Positions 26,809 through 35,800 of a stretch of DNA of 41,965 bases are shown here, one piece after another. The notes under the pieces are model-generated. The model had not been told where the DNA came from. It saw nothing but the letters and a program-made list of their open reading frames with translations, and did no database searches. This DNA comes from Thioploca sp. (GTDB lineage Bacteria; Pseudomonadota; Gammaproteobacteria; Beggiatoales; Beggiatoaceae). The DNA is taken from contig DAOUSR010000007.1 of the NCBI GenBank assembly GCA_030627125.1, positions 1 to 41,965 of the forward strand, in the 5' to 3' direction. The translations under genes and the position numbers were made by a program. Numbering within the stretch: position 1 is the stretch's first letter; the number at the start of each line of letters is the position of its first letter.

Positions 26809-27171
26809 CTATTTGCGTTCCACTTCTTGTTTCAAGGTATCTATACTTTCACGCATTTCTGCGGCAGCTTTACTAGCCTTTTCTGATTCAGCCTTAGTCT
26901 CAGCCAATGAAGCATCCATCAAAGCTTGTTCTGCCAAACGAGCGGCTTTATCGAATTCCTCTTCTTGAACTGCTTGTTTAGCTTGTTCCAAATTATCCTG
27001 AGCTTGGCGTAACTCTACAGCAGCAAATTCTCTGGCATTATTATCTTGAGCCCGACTTATGGCCAATTCTGCATTAGCTATTTTTTCAGTAGGCGGTTTT
27101 TTCCCAGTACTACAACCTATAATTAATAAAACAGTACTGAATAATACACCAATCTTTAACAACATTTTCAT
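26809..27171 (-). CDS. Small DUF4398-like lipoprotein
   Basis: The 120-residue protein has a lipobox (LLIIGCSTG, Cys about residue 20) and a mature helical region with the DUF4398 pattern: AELAISRAQDNNAREFAAVE followed by LRQAQDNLEQAKQAV. The end is coiled coil. It resembles the N-terminal part of the downstream OmpA lipoprotein without the peptidoglycan-binding domain, so the pair looks like a split or duplicated scaffold at the outer membrane. Function unknown. Confidence 0.78.
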   Translation of the reverse strand: MKMLLKIGVLFSTVLLIIGCSTGKKPPTEKIANAELAISRAQDNNAREFAAVELRQAQDNLEQAKQAVQEEEFDKAARLAEQALMDASLAETKAESEKASKAAAEMRESIDTLKQEVERK

Positions 27172-27364
27172 GGATAAAAATCTTCCTTAAATAGTGATTA
27201 GAATATATTTATAAATAACAATTATGCAAGTTTTTATAACTAGTTGCAAATATTTTTAATCAAAATTCAAAAAATTATTTCAATAACTATTTTGTAGTGT
27301 GTAAAAACAATATAAAAAATCGATATTTAACTATTAAATTATCTATAAGTATAATTTATAATGA

Positions 27365-27991
27365 TTAAGGACGAGAAAATTTGCTAATTTTATGTCTATC
27401 ATATTTACCAAAACGTTTTTTTACAGAGCTATTAACCAATTGTAATAAAAACGGCCCTATTTGTTCTAATGGCAAAATTTTATCAACATTAGTAGCAGCA
27501 ATAGCAGCTTTTGGCATAGCATCCGCTTCTGCTGATTCTGGAGTTTGAACAATTATATAACCCCCGCTTTGCTTGATTTTTTTTACTCCAATTCCACCAT
27601 CATGATTAGCTCCTGTTAAAATAATTGCGATGATTTTATCTCGATAGCCATAAATAGCAGTCTCAAACAATACATCCACTGAAGGACGAGCAAAATTAAC
27701 AGGGCCTTCTATTGACAGTGAAAAACTTCGATCATCCTCTATTAACAAATGATAATTAGGGGGAGCAATATACACCATACCATCAATAATACTCTCTTTT
27801 TCATCAGCTTGCTTAACTTTTAGTTGACTTTTAGATTCTAAAATTTTAGCTAGATAACTATCTGATTGAGGATGTAAATGTTGTACAATTATAATAGGTA
27901 ACGGAAAATTACTTGGCAAAGCTGACAAAACTGAACTTAGTGCTTTTATACCACCGGCTGAAGAACCTATAACTACTGCTTCAAATTCCAT
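27365..27991 (-). CDS. CheB-type protein-glutamate methylesterase, receiver-less
   Basis: The 208-residue protein consists only of the CheB C-terminal catalytic domain. The Ser-His-Asp set is visible: Ser in VIGSSAGG (residue 11), His in VQHLHPQSD (residue 38) and Asp in LTGANHDGGIGV (about 132). There is no N-terminal receiver domain, so phosphorylation control must come from elsewhere or be absent. It demethylates or deamidates glutamyl sites of chemoreceptor-like proteins. It follows the cheR gene by 10 nt; no receptor, CheA or CheW is in the window. Confidence 0.88.
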   Translation of the reverse strand: MEFEAVVIGSSAGGIKALSSVLSALPSNFPLPIIIVQHLHPQSDSYLAKILESKSQLKVKQADEKESIIDGMVYIAPPNYHLLIEDDRSFSLSIEGPVNFARPSVDVLFETAIYGYRDKIIAIILTGANHDGGIGVKKIKQSGGYIIVQTPESAEADAMPKAAIAATNVDKILPLEQIGPFLLQLVNSSVKKRFGKYDRHKISKFSRP

Positions 27992-28001
27992 AATTATTCA
28001 C

Positions 28002-28838
28002 TTAAGTTAATTTTGTCTTAATTTTTCGATAAATTTTTTCTTCTCGTACAATATCTTCAAAACTATCAGAAAAAGCCGAAAAACGAATACTCTCTTTAGA
28101 ACCTAAACAAAGAACGCCATCATTAGGAAGACTATCAGAAAATAAACTTAATACTCGATTTTGTAAGTCCCGATTGAAATAAATTAGCACATTCCTACAC
28201 ATAATTAAATTCATCTCTCCAAATACACCATCGGTAGCTAAATTATGATCGGAAAAAAGTATGTTTTCTTTCAATGATTTAGACATTACCGCATGATCAT
28301 AGTGAGCTGTATAATAATCGGAGAAAGATTCCTGTCCTCCAGCCTTTTGATAATTAGCGGTATATTGTTTAAGGCGGCTAATATTAAAAATCCCATCTTT
28401 AGCTTGTTTTAGCACTACTTCATTCATGTCTGTAGCATAGATTTGGGTACGATCATACAAGCCTTCTTCCTTCAAAATGATAGCCATCGAATAAACTTCT
28501 TCCCCAGAAGAACAGCCAGCATGCCATATTTTTAAAAATGGATATTTCTTTAAGTGTGGAATTATCACTTTTCGTAATTCCAGATAAAATTTTGGATCAC
28601 GAAACATTTCGGTAACATTGATAGATAAATCCAATAGTAAAGTTTCAAAAAATGCAACATCGTACAATACTTTATTTTGCATCGCAGATATGCTTTCCAA
28701 TCCGTCTTTAGATAGCCGATGTTGTACCCGTCTCTTTATTGAAGCTTTGGCATAATTTCTGAAATCATAACCATATTTTAAATAAATTGCTTGCAATAAA
28801 AGTTGTAATTCAATATTTTGAGTATCTATGTCATCCAT
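28002..28838 (-). CDS. CheR-type protein-glutamate O-methyltransferase
   Basis: A 278-residue SAM-dependent methyltransferase. An N-terminal helical domain (residues 10-75, with YGYDFRNYAKASIKRRVQHR) precedes the Rossmann core. The SAM site HAGCSSGEEVYSMAI, the acidic ATDMNEVVL and the signature MCRNVLIYF are present. It methylates glutamates of receptor-like proteins and is opposed by the CheB enzyme encoded next. CheR/CheB pairs without the rest of a chemotaxis operon often serve alternative sensory circuits; that role here is inference. Confidence 0.9.
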   Translation of the reverse strand: MDDIDTQNIELQLLLQAIYLKYGYDFRNYAKASIKRRVQHRLSKDGLESISAMQNKVLYDVAFFETLLLDLSINVTEMFRDPKFYLELRKVIIPHLKKYPFLKIWHAGCSSGEEVYSMAIILKEEGLYDRTQIYATDMNEVVLKQAKDGIFNISRLKQYTANYQKAGGQESFSDYYTAHYDHAVMSKSLKENILFSDHNLATDGVFGEMNLIMCRNVLIYFNRDLQNRVLSLFSDSLPNDGVLCLGSKESIRFSAFSDSFEDIVREEKIYRKIKTKLT

Positions 28839-28852
28839 ATATAATTTTTTTA

Positions 28853-28927
28853 GTAGGTTGAGTTAGCGAAGTGTAACCCGACATAAATTGTTAAAATAAC
28901 ATTGGGTTACGCTATAACTAACCCAGC
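28853..28927. repeat. Paired hairpin repeat, family B copy 3
   Basis: GTAGGTTGAGTTAGCGAAG then TGTAACCCGAC, followed by an inverted unit CTGGGTTAGTTATAGCGTAACCCAA. The right unit has lost its GTAG. It starts 15 nt upstream of the cheR ATG, close enough to affect its leader. The rest of the 28839-29180 gap is AT-rich and shows no gene. Confidence 0.75.
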
Positions 28928-29180
28928 TTGGTGTATAGCAATTCTTAAATGAATTGGGAACGAAGACTTATGTAATATTTTAATCTAATTATCGTCTGGT
29001 AGTCCTAAACAAAGTAGTGTTAAACATACATTGTATTGCTATAATTCATCCAATTGGGAAATGCCATCAGATATAGTAGAACGTAAATTAAGTTATATCG
29101 TTTGTGTAGTTCTATGGTAGGTAGTTACAAGGTTTTCAGATAAAACTTGACGGGTTTTTAATATCGGTTAGGTTTTAAAA

Positions 29181-29999
29181 TTATCTATCCACAAATTGTT
29201 TGCCTTCTAACCATTGGATTGAAGCAGTAGGACAACGAAAGGTAGCTTCTGCTTTAGCTGGACCGCCGTTAGCATAGTCTATAACTGGCAAATTATTTTC
29301 TATCCGAATTAAATTAGGAGACGCGTCTATTGCACATTTTCCACAAGCATCACAAGCAGTACGACATAGCATACGAGCCTCTTCTCCTTCTAATGGAATA
29401 GAACATTGTACAAATAATTTATGATTTAATGGTACGATTTCAAATAAATCTCGTGGACAAACATCTACACAATCACCACAGGCAGTACAATCGTCTACAT
29501 CCACAACTGGCAATGTATCGATATTCATTTGAATAACATTGAAAGTACAAGCTCGTTCACAATCGGCTAATCCCAAACAACCCCAAGAACAACCTTTACC
29601 ACCACTAGAAACTTGGGCAGCAGCATGACAACTTTCAAAACCTTGGTATTCAGCAATTTGATGTGCTTGTCTCTTGCCTCCAGCACAATGTAAACGTGCA
29701 ACCCGTTTATCTTGTTTCCCTGGGTCAACATCAAGAAAATCAGCAATAACTTCAATTATTTCAGAACTAGCAACAGTACAACCACTAGGTTGGCTACTGC
29801 CTTCAGCCAGTTGTTCAGCAAATCCATGACATCCAGGCTGGCCACATGCACCACAATTAGTGCCGGGCAATAATTCTTCAACCCTTTCAATACGGGGGTC
29901 TTCTTGTACTTGTAAAAATTTATAGGCTACGGCAATAATAATTCCGAAAAATAAGCCCAATCCCACCATAATAGCAGGAGCTAATAAAAAACTTGGCAT
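29181..29999 (-). CDS. rnfB: RnfB/RsxB-type electron transport complex subunit, long form
   Basis: A 272-residue iron-sulfur protein. It has an N-terminal membrane anchor (residues 1-27), a 4Fe-4S domain (CGACGQPGCHGF), then CSWGCLGLADCERACTFNVI and ferredoxin motifs (CTACGDCVDVCP; CRTACDACGKC). It is well over the E. coli RsxB length (192 residues) and has the extra ferredoxin region typical of the longer RnfB proteins. RnfB passes electrons between NAD(H)/ferredoxin and the membrane Rnf/Rsx complex. The other five subunit genes are not adjacent. In CERACTFN the usual Pro after the fourth Cys is Thr. It begins about 30 nt after the 3' end of the RNase P RNA gene on the same strand, with no ribosome-binding site that I can see. 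Confidence 0.88.
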   Translation of the reverse strand: MPSFLLAPAIMVGLGLFFGIIIAVAYKFLQVQEDPRIERVEELLPGTNCGACGQPGCHGFAEQLAEGSSQPSGCTVASSEIIEVIADFLDVDPGKQDKRVARLHCAGGKRQAHQIAEYQGFESCHAAAQVSSGGKGCSWGCLGLADCERACTFNVIQMNIDTLPVVDVDDCTACGDCVDVCPRDLFEIVPLNHKLFVQCSIPLEGEEARMLCRTACDACGKCAIDASPNLIRIENNLPVIDYANGGPAKAEATFRCPTASIQWLEGKQFVDR

Positions 30000-30028
30000 A
30001 TTTATATTAATTCAGTAATGAAAAGAAA

Positions 30029-30376
30029 GAGAAGTTAATCTATAAGCCGGGTTCTGTACGTTAAACGTGGCAACCATTCATCTGGGATGTTTGTCACCAA
30101 ACACCTCTAGCGACCTACCCTGAAATGGTGCGGACTACACCGAGTATTTCATTATTTAGTCTTGCTTCAGGTGGGGTTTACCATGCCATTGATGTCACCA
30201 CCAATGCGGTGAGCTCTTACCAACACCTTTTCACCCTTACCACCGAAGTGGCGGTATATTTTCTGTGGCACTTTCCATAGGCTCACACCTCCTAGAAGTT
30301 ATCTAGCACCCTGTCCTATGAAGCCCGGACTTTCCTCCATATTTAAAAAATACAGCGATTGCCCAATCAACTTCTC
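30029..30376 (-). ncRNA. rnpB: RNase P RNA, bacterial type A
   Basis: About 348 nt read leftward. The 5' end GAAGTTGATTGGGCAATCGC pairs with the 3' GATTAACTTC (P1). Core blocks are intact: GAGGAAAGTCCGGGCTTC, CATAGGACAGGGTGCTAG, AGGGTGAAAAGGTG and, at the end, ACAGAACCCGGCTTAT, which contains the conserved CCGG/tRNA-CCA-interacting region. It is the ribozyme that trims tRNA 5' ends. The boundaries rest on P1 pairing and may be off by a few bases. No terminator separates it from rnfB. Confidence 0.95.
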
Positions 30377-30384
30377 TGTTGTTG

Positions 30385-30390
30385 ATTATA
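30385..30390 (-). promoter_or_regulatory. -10 box of the rnpB promoter
   Basis: On the minus strand a perfect TATAAT lies 8 nt before the expected rnpB 5' end. No good -35 box is found at 16-18 nt (TAGATA is the nearest). Placement supports transcription of rnpB and probably of the gene after it. Confidence 0.55.
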
Positions 30391-30516
30391 AAACTTTTCT
30401 GAAAAAATATCTAGTTTTTTCGATAATAGAATTAATTAACCGATCTAATTTTCTGAAAAAATACTATTATTGAACATTTTAATTGCACCATGAAACAACG
30501 TATTTCTCTTTAGTTC

Positions 30517-30597
30517 GTAGGGTCGGTGAAGAAAAGCGTAACCGACCATTATGATGTAGAAATTATTAATGGTCGGTTTCAGTTTCATTTCACCGAC
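30517..30597. repeat. Paired GTAG-led hairpins, family C
   Basis: GTAG, then GGTCGGTGAAG, a loop and GCGTAACCGACC. After about 20 nt comes an inverted unit, GTCGGTGAAATG with AAACCGACC. It has the same architecture as family B but a different stem sequence. It lies between the rnpB promoter and the GT4 gene, in a gene-free stretch from 30391 to 30667. Confidence 0.8.
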
Positions 30598-30600
30598 ATG

Positions 30601-30650
30601 ACTTGATGTAGAAACAAGGCATGCCTTGTCTCTACAAGAAAACTTGATAG
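30601..30650. repeat. 50-bp palindrome-bearing repeat, family D copy 1
   Basis: Matches 39118-39167 in inverted orientation with one mismatch. The core runs GTAGAAACAAGGCATGCC then TTGTCTCTAC, a near-perfect 28-bp palindrome with GTAG at both ends. It ends 18 nt downstream of the GT4 gene stop. Confidence 0.9.
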
Positions 30651-30667
30651 TCGAGTTTAATCAATAA

Positions 30668-31939
30668 TTACCTTTCTAATAACTCTTGATATAGTTCTAA
30701 AGCTTGTTCTATTTTAGCTTCCCAACCATAAAGTTGTACTGTTTTTTGTCTTCCAGCTTCACCCCGTTTTTTCCATACTATTGGATTTATAACAATATCT
30801 TGTAAAGCTTTAACCAAAGCATCTATAACAGCTGATGTTCCACCTTCTGGTGAAATTGCATAACCAACTTCATCACTCACAATTTCTGCTGGCCCACCAT
30901 ATTTTATGGCTAAAACTGGTCTAGCACAAGCCATTGCTTCTAATAGTACAGCTCCTCCAGATTCACGTATAGAAGGTAAACATAATACATGGGATGTATG
31001 CAATTGTTTAACTATTTCTACTGGCAATCTTGGCCCCATCCAATTAATCAGATGATTTATATTTAATTTTTTAGCTATATCATGCCATTTTTCTCGTAAA
31101 ACTCCATCACCTATTACCGTTAATTTTATTGGGATTTTTGGCTGCAAACGAGCTATAGCTTCTAATAACATTGGCAATCCTTTAAATGGCTGAAAACGAG
31201 CTACAAATAAAATACACAATGGATTATTAGCAGAAGGTGGTTCTGGCCAAGGAGCTGGAGTAAATATGTCTAAATCCACCCCATTTTCTATCAAAAAACG
31301 ACAATGATCATGATGCCTAGTTGGGATAATTTTTAATGTAGCTTGAGTTGCAGTCAGAATAGTTGTTGCATTTTTAGTAGTCCCAAAAACTATATTTATT
31401 ATAAAACCCAGATAACGAATTGAGTATAACCAACCAGAATCTTCTCGCATAATTTCTGGAAATGTAGTTGGATTTTTTAACCCACCATTCCAAGGACCCA
31501 ATATTATTGGCTTTTCTAATTTATGCAATCTGGTTAAAGCCATAGGGGAGACTGGAGTTACAGAATGTATAATATCCCAATCTGCTCCAGCTCGTTGGAG
31601 GGATTTAATTTGTCTAATTGCTAACCAATCAAACAAATAAAAATCTGGGGAAAATAAGAGGTCTCTAGCATGTTCACTATTAGGAAATAACTTGCAAATT
31701 ATTTTATAGTATCGTTTTGCAAACCATTCGGTATCTATAAATATGATCTCTGAATCAGCAAAAGGGGCTCCAGCTTTTAGGATATCATCACGGTTTCTAA
31801 TATGAGTTATTAAAGTAGTTGGTACACGTCGAGCTAATCGGAAATACCATTGCCAACCAATTTGAGATACTGCTTCCATTCTGGGAACGCATTGGTAAGC
31901 AGATAATAAAACTCGAGGTTTAAAGTTATTAGTTGACAC
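30668..31939 (-). CDS. GT4 family glycosyltransferase
   Basis: The 423-residue GT-B enzyme shows the retaining GT4 signature: FVARFQPFKGLPMLLEAIAR, VIGDGVLREKW and the EX7E motif in ESGGAVLLEAMACARPVLA, followed by GGPAEIV. The N-terminal half has the HSVTPVSPMALTRL and LGPWNGG segments. It is cytosolic, probably associated with the inner membrane surface, and transfers an activated sugar to a surface polysaccharide or lipid-linked intermediate. It lies 77 nt after the WecG-type gene, so the two probably act in the same pathway. Specificity is not evident. Confidence 0.9.
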   Translation of the reverse strand: MSTNNFKPRVLLSAYQCVPRMEAVSQIGWQWYFRLARRVPTTLITHIRNRDDILKAGAPFADSEIIFIDTEWFAKRYYKIICKLFPNSEHARDLLFSPDFYLFDWLAIRQIKSLQRAGADWDIIHSVTPVSPMALTRLHKLEKPIILGPWNGGLKNPTTFPEIMREDSGWLYSIRYLGFIINIVFGTTKNATTILTATQATLKIIPTRHHDHCRFLIENGVDLDIFTPAPWPEPPSANNPLCILFVARFQPFKGLPMLLEAIARLQPKIPIKLTVIGDGVLREKWHDIAKKLNINHLINWMGPRLPVEIVKQLHTSHVLCLPSIRESGGAVLLEAMACARPVLAIKYGGPAEIVSDEVGYAISPEGGTSAVIDALVKALQDIVINPIVWKKRGEAGRQKTVQLYGWEAKIEQALELYQELLER

Positions 31940-32016
31940 AGTTTTTAATTATCAATTGCATTGTATCTAATTAAATATTAATTAGAACAATATAGTTATT
32001 TGCTTAATTTGGAAAT

Positions 32017-32775
32017 TTATTTTCTTAGTTCTTTAATAAATAAAATTAACAAAGGTATGATACCAAGGATATATCTTTTCCACAATCTTTTTGGTTCTTG
32101 TGATAGTCTATGCAACCATTCCATGCCAATTTTCTGCCAAAAAATGGGGGCTCTTTTTTTCATGCCAACATAAAATTCAGCTGAAGCTCCTAAAAATAGA
32201 AATAATGGTGATGCTTGATTTTTAAGGTTTTCATGAATAGATAAACCTAACCATTCTTGTTTGGGAAATCCTAGGCCAATGATTACAAATTGTGGTTGAA
32301 AATCTATAATTATGTTAGTAATATCTTGGCTAACTTTAGCAAATTCAGTTGAATCTACCTCAAATAATGGAGGCGTATAATAAATAATATTGGCATAATC
32401 TGCTTGTAATTTTACACCAAGTTCTGCATGGCTAACAATTACTAGGATTTTTTGTTGGTTTTCTTTAGCTTTTTGCCATAATAATGGAAATAAATCACTT
32501 CCTGTTAACCTAGCTTGTAAAGGTTTGCGGGCTAATTTGCTACACCAAATGATAGGATGTCCATCTGGAAATATAAACATAGCTTGACTAAGTTTGGATT
32601 TTAAGTCTGGCAAATGTTCTAATTTAACTAGTTGGTCAGCGTTAACTGTAATCACAAATGGTAATTTAGAATCATAATTTGGATTATTTTGATAGTCTAA
32701 CAAATCATCAATGACTTCTGTGTGATGAGTTGCTGATATAAATTTTAGTTCAAATAAACGAATAGTATTATACAT
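32017..32775 (-). CDS. WecG/TagA/CpsF family glycosyltransferase
   Basis: The 252-residue protein carries the family signature throughout: TVNADQLVKL, FPDGHPIIWCSKL, GSDLFPLL, GLGFPKQEWL, FLGASAEFYVGMKKRAP and GMEWLHRLSQEPKRLWKRYI. A C-terminal hydrophobic segment (IPLLILFIKELRK) may dock to the membrane. Members transfer ManNAcA or a similar N-acetylhexosamine to an undecaprenyl-linked sugar. It sits between the giant surface protein and the GT4 gene, all leftward, so it may build a glycan that coats the cell or modifies that protein; this is inference. Confidence 0.93.
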   Translation of the reverse strand: MYNTIRLFELKFISATHHTEVIDDLLDYQNNPNYDSKLPFVITVNADQLVKLEHLPDLKSKLSQAMFIFPDGHPIIWCSKLARKPLQARLTGSDLFPLLWQKAKENQQKILVIVSHAELGVKLQADYANIIYYTPPLFEVDSTEFAKVSQDITNIIIDFQPQFVIIGLGFPKQEWLGLSIHENLKNQASPLFLFLGASAEFYVGMKKRAPIFWQKIGMEWLHRLSQEPKRLWKRYILGIIPLLILFIKELRK

Positions 32776-32841
32776 ATTTTTAAATTAATTTAATTGAGTA
32801 ATAAATTTGCATATTTAATACCATAATTTTTTAAGCTTAAA

Positions 32842-35800
32842 TTAGTTAATTTCAATAGTAATTGGGGTTGAATTATAGATAAGTTCTTTATTATCTAAAC
32901 GATAGCCTATATAAACTTGTAATTCTCCAGCAGGAAATTGATTAGAATTAAATAAGGCAATTTCATGTTCATCTTCTAAAATTAGATGAGTAAATGCAGG
33001 TAAGGTAAATCTATCCCATTCTTGCCAAGTCTCATCATTTCGCACTAAAAAATTAGTTTGCTGATCAATTGTATAGCTTGCTACAGCTAAAATATCAGCT
33101 TCTAAATCTCTATGGGTTATATCTGGAATAAATTGTATTTTTACTGCTTCTAAATTATTAGTGGTGGTTTCTATAAAATTTGTAATATTTTCAAATAGTT
33201 CACCATGTATAGTAATATCAGGTATATTAATAATATCTATTGTAAATGTTTTTTCTGTAGTTCCTTGAATTGTTATATTATGACTTGAATTGGTTTCAAA
33301 ATCCAGTGGTCGTTTAGTTCTTAATATACCTTCATTATCTAAATCAAAGTTTTCATTTTCTACCAATTCAAAATTATCCATCATAGAATCGCTCCAAATT
33401 TTCCCTACAATGCCTTGATAATTCTCTACCACTGATTTTTTAGTTAAGTGAATGATTGGTGGATTTATAATTGGTATAGATTGAATAATAAATTTTTTAA
33501 TATAGTAATCTCCACTAATATCAGTAGTTTGAACTTCAATTGGATAAATATTAGCAGAAGCAGAATCATCATCAACAAGTCTAATGTCATTAAATTTTGG
33601 CATTAAATTAGTTACATACAAAGCGTTATTTATGATTTTAAAATATTTAGTTTGATTAATTAAGCTATAAATGAATCGATCAGCATTATCATTGTCAATA
33701 GTATTAAAAGCACCAATTAAGTTATTATCAACTCCAATATTAAGCTCAATTTCTGTTGGTGGAGAATTTGGTTTGATTTCTAGTTGAGCGATCTTACCAA
33801 TAAAATTCTTATTATCATTAGTTTGATAACCAAATTCAACTTCAAATATTCCAGCCATATTAGTGATAGAACCTTCAAATAAATTAATTTTCAATTCTTT
33901 GGACAGTTCTACTTGGCTACTAACTTTAATTGGGATAGTCAGTGAAGAATTGCCATCAAAAGCTTTCCAATAATAATTAACAATTATATCAGCTAGTTGT
34001 CCAATATGTTGTGGGTCTGGTTTAATCCAACCAATTAAACTAAATATTTCTGAGGACTCTATGCTTATATTGTCACCTGATATTCCAGCTTGAACTCTAA
34101 TTTCTCCAGTAACACTAAATCCTGTTATACCAGTACAAGTCAAATTATATTTAACCAAATTTTTGATTGGATCATTAGTTTGTAAAGTTAATTGAGCTGT
34201 ATATTTACCAATTGCAGTAGGAATACATTGCACTTCTAGGTTATGAGTTGCATCAGTTATTGCAGTTGGTGCTGCTCCCTTGATAATAGAAAAATTTGGA
34301 TCACCAGTTATTATATTAGTTTCAATTGTTAAGCTCTCATCTCCTTGATTAGAAATTATAATAAATTTGCTAATAGCAGTATCTAAAACAGTACTACCAA
34401 TTTGTAAAGTAGTGTTTGGTTCAGGAATAGAACTATAAATTGGCTTAATTTTATCTTCTATTCCAATACATTCTAATTGATAATTTATTGATTTTGCAAG
34501 ATTAGTAATTAAAGTAATAGTTGCTAGGTATTTTTTCGCTTGTATAGGAATACATTGTACTTCTAATTTATGTACTTCATCGTTAATAGAAAATGGAGTA
34601 TTATTTATTTGAAAAACTTCATTATTAGTAATTATAACTTCTGTTATCGTGAGAATTTCGTTGCCAGTATTAGAGATTTCTATGGAAGTAGCTGTAGAAG
34701 TTGCTATGATAGCACTCATACTTAGAGTACTGTCAGGTTCAGGTTTAGAAGTATAAATTGGACTATTATTAATACATTTCAGTTCATAACTAATTATATT
34801 TTGAACCAGATTATTAGTATTTATATTTAATTTTGCTGTATGTTCGCCAATATCGATAGGATTACAAGATATTATTAGTTCGTAATTGGAATCTTCTATT
34901 AATTCGCTTACACTAAAGTCATTGACGTGTTCTCCGACCAATAAATAATCTATTATTTCTAATCCTTCATAAGCAAAAATAGTCAAAGTTCTTGTGGTTG
35001 CTATTTCTATAACGCTATTTGGTTTAGGATCGGAATCATAATTTAATGTGGATTTTCCAATACATTTCAGTTCATAACTAATTATATTTTGAACCGGATT
35101 ATTGGTATTTATATTTAATTTTGCTGTATGTTCACCAATATCGATAGGACTACAAGATATTATTAGTTCGTAATTGGAATCTTCTTTTAATTCGCTTACA
35201 CTAAAGTCATTGGCGTGTTCTCCGACCAATAAATAATCTATTATTTCTAATCCTTCATAAGCAAAAATAGTCAAAGTTCTTGTGGTTGCTATTTCTATAA
35301 CACTATTTGGTTTAGGATCGGAATCATAATTTAATGTGGGTTTTCCAATGCAAGTTAAAAAATATTGAGCTGTTTTAACTGCTTCTGCAACCAGATAACT
35401 AATTTTTAAAACACTTTCTCTAGTCCCAATTTCAGATGGAATACATTGCATTGTTAAAATATTACGCTCATTACTAACTACGAAATCATTTGTATCAGCA
35501 ATAGATATATCAGTAATCTCAATTTCTGGTTGCAATATAGTTATATTAATAGCAGTAGAAGGTGTGCCTAATTCGCTACTACCCATATCTAATAGACTAT
35601 TTGGTTCTGGACTAGAAAATACATTTGGCAAAGTTGTAGTTAAAAATTCAGAGCTAGGCTCACTGTTTGATATATAGTTATTTGAATTAGTATTAGTTTC
35701 TACCACAAAATAGTAATCTGTATTTGGCAATAAGTTGTCTATTTGTTCTGCATAAATATTTTTTGGATCGTTATTAACCACCATAAATTCTTTCACATTA

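Noticed and set aside
29128-29160. Hairpin with CAAGGTTTT and AAAACTTG after rnfB as a terminator
   Set aside because: The arms are short with mismatches and no T-run follows on the relevant strand.
34771-35346. CRISPR-like direct repeats
   Set aside because: The units are contiguous 288-bp coding copies without spacers.
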